NCBI GenBank assembly: GCA_030587405.1
Contig: JAUQZD010000050.1
Location: 124,001-188,000 of the forward strand
DNA from: Candidatus Freyrarchaeum guaymasense
GTDB taxonomy: Archaea; Asgardarchaeota; Jordarchaeia; Jordarchaeales; Freyrarchaeaceae
Length of the DNA stretch: 64,000 nt
Reading direction: 5' to 3'
In this document: in pieces, positions 26,002-33,024 of the stretch
How the letters are laid out: every line of letters starts with the position of its first letter
Position numbering within the stretch: the first letter of the stretch is position 1
Position numbers and translations under genes: made by a program
The notes under the pieces: generated by a model
Told to the model about the DNA's origin: nothing
The model's database searches: none
The model's input: only the letters and a program-made list of their open reading frames with translations

Positions 26002-27331
26002 TTAGAAATAACTGTCTAAACTTTGTTGACCTGTTTTCCAAGAAAGTTTTTCTGGTTCGTCCTTGACGGTGTCTTCTAATATTATTTTTCCGTAAACACC
26101 ATCGAATCCGGGTTTTATCTTTATTTTTCCATCTCTATTAAGAAGTATAAGTTGCACTATTCTCTGATGTGTTACCTTTTCGAGTTCTTGCTGTGGTGCT
26201 TCCAGAAGAACCTTGTACTCGTTCCCGAACGTCTTTATGAGGCGTTCATACTCTAACCTGACCGCTCGTGCGTGGAGGTTGTCTGTTCCAGTTGCCACGG
26301 CTATTAGTTCAGCTAATGGGATCAGCCTCTTAAACGGTATGAAATCTTTGGGGGTAAACCCCTCCTCCCTATCGGCCAGTTCCTCTACCCTATGCTGCAC
26401 TCCTATAGTTAACTTTTTCCCACATACAGGGCAAATGTTATGGTGCTTCATGGCTTCTCTAGGATGCATGCACACGTCTATGCCGTTATGTCCTTGTCGG
26501 TCACCTCTATGCCCGTCATAGTGGTATTTTACGGCTACCCCTCTAAAGGGGATTGTTTCCGTACTCCGGGCTGACTTCAATAGTCATAAGAATTTTCTGC
26601 CTATCTTTTCTCTTCACTGCGTTTACGAGTTCCCTAAATGAAAGGGTATCAAGATGGAAAACGTTTGCTTCTCTGCCCAGCCTCCAAGACCAAGGGCTAT
26701 GGGCGTCACTGTTGCTTATAAGGACGTACTTGTCAAGTCTGCTCAGCCTCCAGTTCATCGGCGGGTCAGAGCTTAGCCCCGTCTCAATGGCATGAATATG
26801 CTTCACTTGATCCCCGTAGCATTCCTCTAAGCTGTTAAAACCTTTGTCTCCAAGGGCGCCAAACCAACTCGTCCAGATGTGGGCTGGGACGATCAGAATG
26901 TTACGGTCTAATTCCATAATGGTTTCCACGAGTTCGGCGGGGGTACAGTTTAACACAGGTCTTCCATCGGACTTTAAATCCCCGTACTTGCTAATAGCCT
27001 CGTTCACCTGATCTACCACGTCGAAGCTTTCAACTATGAGTAAATGGTGGATCTTTTTAGTTTCCTTTTCGAACTGGAAGTTAGTGCTGACCTCGTTCGT
27101 TAAGAGGAAGTAAACGTCTCCTTTTCCTTTTAATACGTAAAAGCCAGAATCGTTTATCTGCTCCAGCTGCTCTTTAACTTCTTTAAGCCATTTAGGATGA
27201 GAAAAGTCTCCTGTACCGAGTAGGTTAAGCCCCTTTACCTTGGCGAATGAGTACAAGATCGGCAAGTCCATGCTTGAACTAGTAGCTCTACTATACTTGC
27301 TGTGGATGTGTAAATCTGCGAAGAAAAGCAA
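26002..27331 (-). CDS. endQ: endonuclease Q, split by a 28-nt intron
   Basis: EndoQ cleaves DNA 5' to deaminated bases and abasic sites. The PHP domain starts ADLHIHSKYSRATS with TGDFSHP, PAHIWTSWFG and NSDAHSPWSW. The zinc-finger/helical region has CMHPREA, CPVCGKKLTIGV and HRVEELADREEG. The C-terminus GQQSLDSYF is a PCNA-interacting box. The frame breaks at 26543 (UAG) and continues in another frame. Removing 28 nt (about 26556-26529) joins PEYG to KYHYDGH, exactly the family sequence, giving 433 residues. A 7-residue in-frame insertion lies just after. The start is ATG 27331. Confidence 0.88.
26529..26556 (-). other. bulge-helix-bulge mRNA mini-intron in endoQ (28 nt)
   Basis: On the minus strand the outer helix is GGAGU (26567-26563) with AUACC (26527-26523), with one A-A mismatch and one G-U. 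The central helix is ACGG (26562-26559) with CCGU (26534-26531). Bulges are AAA (26558-26556) and AAA (26530-26528). The inner helix CCCCU (26551-26547) pairs with AGGGG (26542-26538) around UUAG, plus C26555-G26535. All symmetric cuts within the bulges give the same junction. The ends are inferred. Confidence 0.85.
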
Positions 27332-27433
27332 CGTTCACCCTCCAACAAGGACGATTAAGCCTCCTACAAATAAGAAATAAGCATTTTCTCTTAAAAGAGT
27401 GAGGAAGACCAAGAAAAAGATTTTGCATGCCAA

Positions 27434-28888
27434 TTAGTAAGGTTTAGCTACATAGACAATCTGGGTTGCAGACCTCCCACAAGCGGCACAAACACCCAGT
27501 TCCCCTGCTTCCTCGCCAACCTTTATGCCTCTTACCTCGAAACCCCCAGTTTCAGCTTTTATTTCGTCAGCGCATTCCTCTCTTCCACAAAATGCCATTC
27601 TTATTATCCCCTCTCGTTTCCTCGCAACCTCTAGAAGCTCGCTTCTATTCTTAACCTCCTTCAGACACTTCTTTAACCGTGCTTCACCTCGCCTCCTCAA
27701 AACCCTTAAAATGTCGGATCGTAGCTCTTCGATCTTTCCTTCAAGCATTCCATCCTCAACGATAAGCCTTTCACGTGTATCACGCCTAAAAAGGGTGACA
27801 ACCCCTTTTTCAAGGTCTCTTGGCCCCACCTCTACCCTGACAGGCACCCCTAAGAGCTCCCACTTGTAAAATTTTGCACCTGGACGATCATCGGAATCGT
27901 CAAGTATGACTCTATAACCTCTCTCACAAAGACGCTTACGTATTTCCTTACATTTGTCCATGACAAGCCCACCGCTTTCCTTAAACAGAATGGGGACTAT
28001 TACCACCTGAAATGGGGCGATATCAAATGGGAGGACCATTCCGTACTCGTCGCCATGGACGCTAATCAGGGTAGCTAGGATCCTTGAAATACCTATCCCA
28101 AAACATGTTTGCTGAACATATTTGAGCTTTCCATCCTCATCTTTAAACATTATCTCGAAGGCCTTAGAGAAGTTTTCACCTAGAATATGTGTGGTTGCTA
28201 TTTGGAGTATGGAGTTATCTGGGAATAAGACGTCGAAAGCGTATGTTCTATTGGCCCCTGCAAACCTGTCCCATGGAGGCCTCTCTAATAACAGAAAAGG
28301 GATTCCTAAGATGTCGTGGAGGACTCTGCTCATGATTTCCATGTCCTCTAAAACTTGGCGTTCGGCGTCTTCCTTCGTTCGGTGGGCACAATGAGCTTCA
28401 ATCCATAGGAACTCTCTCCCCCTAAGCAAGGGTTTAGTGGCCTTGGTTTCATACCTGTAAACGGCATTGGACTGGTATAATTTGAGGGGGAGGTCTCTAT
28501 AGGAGCGAATCCAGAGGGAGTATAAAGGATACATAGCTGTCTCCGACGTGGGACGCAACACTAGGGGCTTATTGAGTTCGTGCTCGCCTGCCTTGGTTAC
28601 CCAGAAAACTTCTTCGAGGAAGCCCTTAATGTGCTGTGCCTCCTTCTCGAAAAATTCAAGAGGAATCACTACAGGGAAAAGGCAAGGGGAATGCCCGCAC
28701 TTGTCTAATTCATTCTCAAAAAGGCGGTAGATCTGCCTTATTATGGTCATGGAGTTCGGCCTGTAAACTATGAATCCCTTAACGCCATATCTTAGGTCTA
28801 CAAGCTCGGCTTTCTGTAGGATCTCATTGTACCATTCATTAAAGTTATCATACTTGTCTGGGAGAGGGGCTTCCTCCTTCTTTGACAT
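27434..28888 (-). CDS. proS: prolyl-tRNA synthetase, archaeal/eukaryotic type
   Basis: Class II synthetase charging tRNA-Pro. Motif 1 region: FPVVIPLEFFEKEAQHIKGF. Motif 2: YRYETKATKPLLRGREFLWIE. Motif 3: GIGISRILATL. The anticodon-binding domain and the C-terminal zinc-binding domain (FCGREECADE, then CAACGR) ending in tyrosine are present, as in the eukaryote-like form. ATG 28888 has GAGGTG 6 nt upstream and gives 484 residues. The frame extends to 28936 without a better site. A TATA-like GCTTAAAAAC lies on the minus strand at about 28966-28976. Confidence 0.95.
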   Translation of the reverse strand: MSKKEEAPLPDKYDNFNEWYNEILQKAELVDLRYGVKGFIVYRPNSMTIIRQIYRLFENELDKCGHSPCLFPVVIPLEFFEKEAQHIKGFLEEVFWVTKAGEHELNKPLVLRPTSETAMYPLYSLWIRSYRDLPLKLYQSNAVYRYETKATKPLLRGREFLWIEAHCAHRTKEDAERQVLEDMEIMSRVLHDILGIPFLLLERPPWDRFAGANRTYAFDVLFPDNSILQIATTHILGENFSKAFEIMFKDEDGKLKYVQQTCFGIGISRILATLISVHGDEYGMVLPFDIAPFQVVIVPILFKESGGLVMDKCKEIRKRLCERGYRVILDDSDDRPGAKFYKWELLGVPVRVEVGPRDLEKGVVTLFRRDTRERLIVEDGMLEGKIEELRSDILRVLRRRGEARLKKCLKEVKNRSELLEVARKREGIIRMAFCGREECADEIKAETGGFEVRGIKVGEEAGELGVCAACGRSATQIVYVAKPY

Positions 28889-29089
28889 TAAGGGCACCTC
28901 GTCTTTCCCTGCTAAAGTGTGAGAAGGGTGGAACATAAGGAACGCTTGACACTACCGTGTAGGAAAATGCTGTTTTTAAGCGTTTCTCGGATCCCATCAC
29001 CTCACATTAAAGGCATGATAAAAGAATGGTGTAACATGTGGAGTGGCCGCCTGCGGGTTTACCTTTCGAACAACCTTTTGGGAAAATTG

Positions 29090-29380
29090 CTATGTTAGCC
29101 GTAAAACCGCCTCTCTTCCACTGATTCCTTCAGTAACGCCAAGTTCCCTTGCCTTAGCAGTAGCCTTTACCACCTTTGCGTTAAGCATGTCTTTAAAAGA
29201 CGAGACTCCTGTAACCATAGCTGCTGATGTACCAAGTTTATTTGCAACTTCCACGTTAAAGAGCCCGCATGAGAGAACCCCCTTCTGACAGACAATCATA
29301 AGGAAGGGTGCAGGGGTCAGGTTCACTTTTAGCCCTATTACGGGTTTGCCTTCGACGTAAAACTCTTCAACACAAATCAA
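29090..29380 (-). CDS. DUF1805 (YunC-like) protein
   Basis: A 96-residue protein of the DUF1805 family, found in archaea and Firmicutes. Recognisable: VEGKPVIGLKVNLTPAPFLMIVCQKGVLSCGLFNVEVANKLG, given here only as a span of residues 9-50, with the conserved cysteine in LSCG. It probably starts at TTG 29380, with AGGTG upstream. No biochemical function is established for the family. It stands between proS and the sugar kinase in the same direction, separated by about 90-200 nt gaps. Confidence 0.75.
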   Translation of the reverse strand: MICVEEFYVEGKPVIGLKVNLTPAPFLMIVCQKGVLSCGLFNVEVANKLGTSAAMVTGVSSFKDMLNAKVVKATAKARELGVTEGISGREAVLRLT

Positions 29381-29473
29381 AGCTTTGACACCTGCCGTTC
29401 TTTAAGAGGAAATAATGAGGCTATTCATTTAAAAAGTTATAATAAAACGTGAGGAAGTTCAGTAAGGGAAGAT

Positions 29474-30430
29474 TTACGAGGAAGTGTTTGGGGAACTGTT
29501 TTTAAGGGGGGCAACGTTTCTCCTTTTCACTTTAACGTTCTTTGCAAGCTCTTCAATTTCATTTTTTGTTACGTTGCCAAATGGTAAGCGCCGTTCAACT
29601 ATGTAGGTGGCTGCTGCAGAAGCAAGACGCAAGCATTCTTCTAAGCTTTTAGACTGAATGTAGTATGCTAAAAAAGTCGCTATGAACGCGTCTCCGGCCC
29701 CTGTCGGGTCGATGACTGATCTAGGTTTTAATGGAGAAACATAGAAAATTGAGTTACTACAGCGAGCTATGCATCCTTGCTCACCCAGCGTGACGATGGC
29801 GATTTTAGGGCCTTGCTCAACGAGTCTTCTTAATGCTTCCTCTAAGTTTTCACATCCTGTAGCAGCTTTAACCTCTCTTTCTGATCCCTTAACAATATCA
29901 AAAAACTTTAGAAGGTCTCCTTTTGGGGGTTTGAAAGTGAGACGACCATCCCTAAGGAAGCACCTAGTGAAGCCTTGCAAGTCAGCTGAGAGCAAGGCTC
30001 TCCTTCGTTTCAAATATCGGAAAAAACTTTTTACAGTGTTATAGCTAATTTCTTTTGCAACCGGGCTTATTAAGACAGATGACGTGTTAAGGGCTTCCTT
30101 GGGTATTTCTTCGAAGAGTATTTCACCAGCGTTGGAAGATAATTTTATCGTACGTCCTTCATCACTATAAGCTATTTCAAAGGTAGTGGTTTTTCCCTTG
30201 CCTAGCAAGATATAGGGGGAGATGCCATACCTTCTAAATAGAGAGGAGAAATCACGTAAATCTTTTGCTGAGCCTACTTTTGAAACTACGGCAACTCTAA
30301 CCCCCAACCGACAGGCAGTTAGTCCACCATAAAGCGGGGGTCCCCCTTTAGCACGCCGTAGGCCACTTGGAGTGATAATCGAGTCGTTACATACGTGTCC
30401 TATAATCGTTACCTCGTATTTTCTCGCCAA
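29474..30430 (-). CDS. PfkB-family carbohydrate/nucleoside kinase
   Basis: A 318-residue ribokinase-family enzyme. The N-terminal GGPPLYGGLTACRLG is the glycine-rich substrate lid region. The C-terminal signature DPTGAGDAFIATFLAYY (about residue 243) carries the catalytic aspartate and anion hole. The substrate cannot be told from sequence; archaeal homologues phosphorylate nucleosides, ribose or myo-inositol. The TTG 30430 start lies 10 nt after the eS26 stop with GGGAG in between, so the two are probably co-transcribed. Confidence 0.88.
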   Translation of the reverse strand: MARKYEVTIIGHVCNDSIITPSGLRRAKGGPPLYGGLTACRLGVRVAVVSKVGSAKDLRDFSSLFRRYGISPYILLGKGKTTTFEIAYSDEGRTIKLSSNAGEILFEEIPKEALNTSSVLISPVAKEISYNTVKSFFRYLKRRRALLSADLQGFTRCFLRDGRLTFKPPKGDLLKFFDIVKGSEREVKAATGCENLEEALRRLVEQGPKIAIVTLGEQGCIARCSNSIFYVSPLKPRSVIDPTGAGDAFIATFLAYYIQSKSLEECLRLASAAATYIVERRLPFGNVTKNEIEELAKNVKVKRRNVAPLKNSSPNTSS

Positions 30431-30440
30431 CCGATCTCCC

Positions 30441-30719
30441 TTAGCGTCTACTTTTCCTCTCGGCTTCGGCGCGAACTTTAATTAGGCCTCTATGAATGCC
30501 GCAAGAGATACAGTAGTGAAGGACGACTTTTTCCCGTGGAATGTACGCTCCCTGTTTTCGCAGTTCACGGGCAATTACTGGATCCACCAACGTGGTATAC
30601 CTTGTCACTTTTTTCGCTTTGTCTCGGGGGATTAATTTACCGCAGAAAGCACAGGGTATAAGTTCTTTTCTTCCAGCAGAACCTTTTGCTCTCCCCCTGC
30701 TTTTACGTTTTTTCGGCAA
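30441..30719 (-). CDS. rps26e: ribosomal protein eS26
   Basis: A 92-residue small-subunit protein eS26, found in TACK archaea and eukaryotes. The N-terminus PKKRKSRGRAKG is followed by zinc-binding CAFCGKLIPRDKA and CISCGIHRG. The frame is open to 30749. TTG 30719 is preferred because it produces the family N-terminus and has GGTGTG upstream. It is followed directly by the PfkB kinase gene. Confidence 0.9.
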   Translation of the reverse strand: MPKKRKSRGRAKGSAGRKELIPCAFCGKLIPRDKAKKVTRYTTLVDPVIARELRKQGAYIPREKVVLHYCISCGIHRGLIKVRAEAERKSRR

Positions 30720-30844
30720 TGTACACACCTTCTTCACAATTAAGGTCAATACCTCCTTAAAGAAGGAAAGGGTTATTTATGTTTTTGCTTACTGGATGAT
30801 AACCTCTTTTCAGTTGCTAAAAAGAAGGACGGGTGGAAGCGACC

Positions 30845-31657
30845 ATGATTTTAGTTATTGTATTAAGTATTATTGGCTTACTGGTAGGTGTTGTAGCGTC
30901 GCTTCTTGGTGTAGGAGGCGGATTCTTAAACGTTCCGGTTCTCCATCTTATTGGGGGGGTAAACATGAAGAATGCTGTTGGGACAAGCCTATGTGTAATA
31001 GCATTCACAGCCTCTTCGGCTACTTTAAGCTACTGCCGCCAGGGAAAAGTTGACTTGGTGCTAGGGTTGATACTTGAAGGAGCCACCATGCCAGGAGCAT
31101 TTATAGGAGCCTACCTAACAGGCATAATAAAATCCTTTATGTTAGAGGGGGTCTTTGCTGCTGGCTTAATCATCGTTGGTACAGGAATGATTTTAGGCGT
31201 AAAGAGGGAAGTTTCCGCTAGAATAAGCTGGCTACACAGCGTCCACTTGAGAAGGCAACTAGAGGATGGCGAGGGTAGAGTTCTCAAATATAGTATTAAT
31301 CTTCCAATCGCTTTCGGAGGATGTTTCATTGCTGGCATGGCGTCAGGTTTCCTCGGAATAGGAGGAGGAATACTTAAGGTTCCACTTCTCACCCTTTTAG
31401 GAGTTCCAATTCATATTGCAGTCGCGACATCCTGTTTCATGATCTTATTAACCGCATTGGTTGGAATTACCGAGCATGCTATGCTTGGACATGTAAACAC
31501 TGTTTACGCATTAGCCATGGGAGCAGGAGCAGTGTTAGGCGGCCAAGTAGGCTCGAGGATTTCTGGGAAATTTACTGCACGGGGTCTTCGACGGCTTTTC
31601 GGGTTTTTTATGGTTTGTATTGGAATCTATATGTTCTACTTGGCTGTTTGGGGGTAA
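30845..31657 (+). CDS. TSUP/TauE-SafE family membrane permease
   Basis: A 270-residue transporter of the TSUP family (sulfite, sulfoacetate or related anion export/import). Two repeated halves each carry the family motif: LLGVGGGFLNVPVLHLIGG near the N-terminus and FLGIGGGILKVPLLTLLGV near residue 178. About eight hydrophobic segments are visible. ATG 30845 has GGGTGG upstream; a GTG at 30833 is also in frame. The stop is 3 nt before trmY, so both are likely on one transcript. The substrate is unknown. Confidence 0.85.
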   Translation: MILVIVLSIIGLLVGVVASLLGVGGGFLNVPVLHLIGGVNMKNAVGTSLCVIAFTASSATLSYCRQGKVDLVLGLILEGATMPGAFIGAYLTGIIKSFMLEGVFAAGLIIVGTGMILGVKREVSARISWLHSVHLRRQLEDGEGRVLKYSINLPIAFGGCFIAGMASGFLGIGGGILKVPLLTLLGVPIHIAVATSCFMILLTALVGITEHAMLGHVNTVYALAMGAGAVLGGQVGSRISGKFTARGLRRLFGFFMVCIGIYMFYLAVWG

Positions 31658-31660
31658 TGT

Positions 31661-32272
31661 ATGAGACGCATTTTCATTATGGAAGCACGTAAAGCATGTA
31701 CCTCGAACAGCTTTAACATTAAAGACCTTCCAGGGACCTCTGGGCGACTTGATATTGTTTGCAGATGCGTAATAGCTGCTTTGAAGTTTGGCGGGGGGGT
31801 TCGGTTGAACACCGTATTTTACGCTGTTCTAGAGGGGCCTCCTGCCCCTCCCTTAACGTTAAAGGTGGATGGCGCAGAAATCGATAACATTTCAGGGTCA
31901 GAGCTCCAGCTGGCACTTACTTTAAAAAAACTACTTAAAGGGGAAAAAATAAAGGGATTCAATATTGAAAGGAAAAGCTTCATTGAAGCGGTGTCTGAGG
32001 TTAGGCGAAAAGCGGAGGTATACTATCTTCATGAGAGTGGGAAACCGATAAGGATGGTTAATTTTCCTCATAGAAAGGACGTGTTATTTGTGCTTGGGGA
32101 TCACTTGGGGCTTCCTCCTCGTAGCGAGAGGTTGCTGGAGAAGCTAGGCGCCTTCAAGGTAAGTTTAGGGCCGAAGAGGTATTTAGGAAGCCACTGTATT
32201 GTTATGGTTCATGACGAATTGGATAGAAAAGGGGGAGAAGTAGTTAGAGGTGAAATGAGTAACCAAATGTAA
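31661..32272 (+). CDS. trmY: tRNA (pseudouridine54-N1)-methyltransferase TrmY
   Basis: A 203-residue SPOUT-class enzyme that forms m1-pseudouridine at position 54 of archaeal tRNA. The C-terminal trefoil-knot SAM site is clear: FVLGDHLGLPPRSERLLEKL (about residues 147-166), then GPKRYLGSHCIVMVHDELD. ATG 31661 follows GGGGG at the end of the permease gene. Its target T-loop is the one interrupted by an intron in the tRNA-Gly of this window, so modification should follow splicing. Confidence 0.92.
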   Translation: MRRIFIMEARKACTSNSFNIKDLPGTSGRLDIVCRCVIAALKFGGGVRLNTVFYAVLEGPPAPPLTLKVDGAEIDNISGSELQLALTLKKLLKGEKIKGFNIERKSFIEAVSEVRRKAEVYYLHESGKPIRMVNFPHRKDVLFVLGDHLGLPPRSERLLEKLGAFKVSLGPKRYLGSHCIVMVHDELDRKGGEVVRGEMSNQM

Positions 32273-32359
32273 AAATGCTAACTTGTTCGATGCCTTTTAG
32301 GAAAGTGTTATAACCTAGGCTTTCCAATCTTTGTATGGAAGGACATGCTGGTGGTTTCT

Positions 32360-32971
32360 ATGTCGCTAAGGAAGTTCATAAACTGGCTTAAGGGTGGCCC
32401 AAAACTTAAAGACGTGATTTTCAAGCTTGAAGTGTTCACGAGGAAACTTGAATACCATAAGAAACAGTTGGAAAGGGAGGCTAGGAAGAACAGGGAGGAA
32501 GCGAAGCGTTACCGCATGATGGGTAATAATGAGGCGGCGAAGATGTATGCTGAGCATTACCTGAGATATCAAAAATGGGCTTTAGCTACTGATTCTTATA
32601 GGCTTAGAATTCACGGGATGGTTGTTAAACTACGGCAGAGCCAGTCCGTTTACGAGGTCGCAAGCACTCTCTCTGGTATTAGGGCAGCATTGGAAGGGTT
32701 AAAAAGCACGGTTAATCTCCCGGACATTTCGCAGCTTGTAGATGAGATCGATGCTTCAATGCAGGAGTTTGATATAGCTCAAGATGTGACGGAAGCTGGA
32801 TTTGAGAGGATGACTGTTTCAACCGATGTGACCTCAAAGGAGGTAGCTGAAACCCTTTCAGAGATAGATCAAGAGATAGGTGTTGAAACGGGTGTGAAGC
32901 TTCCTTCTGTTCCTGCAGGTAAAATCGCAGAGCTTGAGAAGGATATAAAGAAGCTTAAGGAAGAGCTTTAA
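32360..32971 (+). CDS. ESCRT-III (Snf7/CdvB)-like protein A
   Basis: A 203-residue, highly charged, all-helical protein with a Snf7/Vps2-24 layout. A short N-terminal amphipathic stretch (MSLRKFINWLKGG) comes first. A long basic helical hairpin (about 25-100; LEYHKKQLEREARKNREEAK, then AAKMYAEHYLRYQKWAL) is next. Acidic helices and a terminal helix (KIAELEKDIKKLKEEL) resembling a MIT-interacting motif complete it. ATG 32360 is preceded by GGTGG. It is paralogous to the gene at 36.1 kb, and a HerA-like ATPase lies 53 nt downstream. ESCRT-III proteins polymerise on membranes in division or vesicle scission. Confidence 0.75.
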   Translation: MSLRKFINWLKGGPKLKDVIFKLEVFTRKLEYHKKQLEREARKNREEAKRYRMMGNNEAAKMYAEHYLRYQKWALATDSYRLRIHGMVVKLRQSQSVYEVASTLSGIRAALEGLKSTVNLPDISQLVDEIDASMQEFDIAQDVTEAGFERMTVSTDVTSKEVAETLSEIDQEIGVETGVKLPSVPAGKIAELEKDIKKLKEEL

Positions 32972-33024
32972 CGGCAACATCATTTCTTCTTTCAGAATTT
33001 TCCTCTGAAAGGGAGGCGTATTAG

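Noticed and set aside
26460..26528. The 21-nt duplication in EndoQ as a second BHB intron
   Set aside because: All registers with 21-nt spacing were tested by eye and none gives a complementary 4-bp central helix with 3-nt bulges, so it is treated as an ordinary in-frame insertion.
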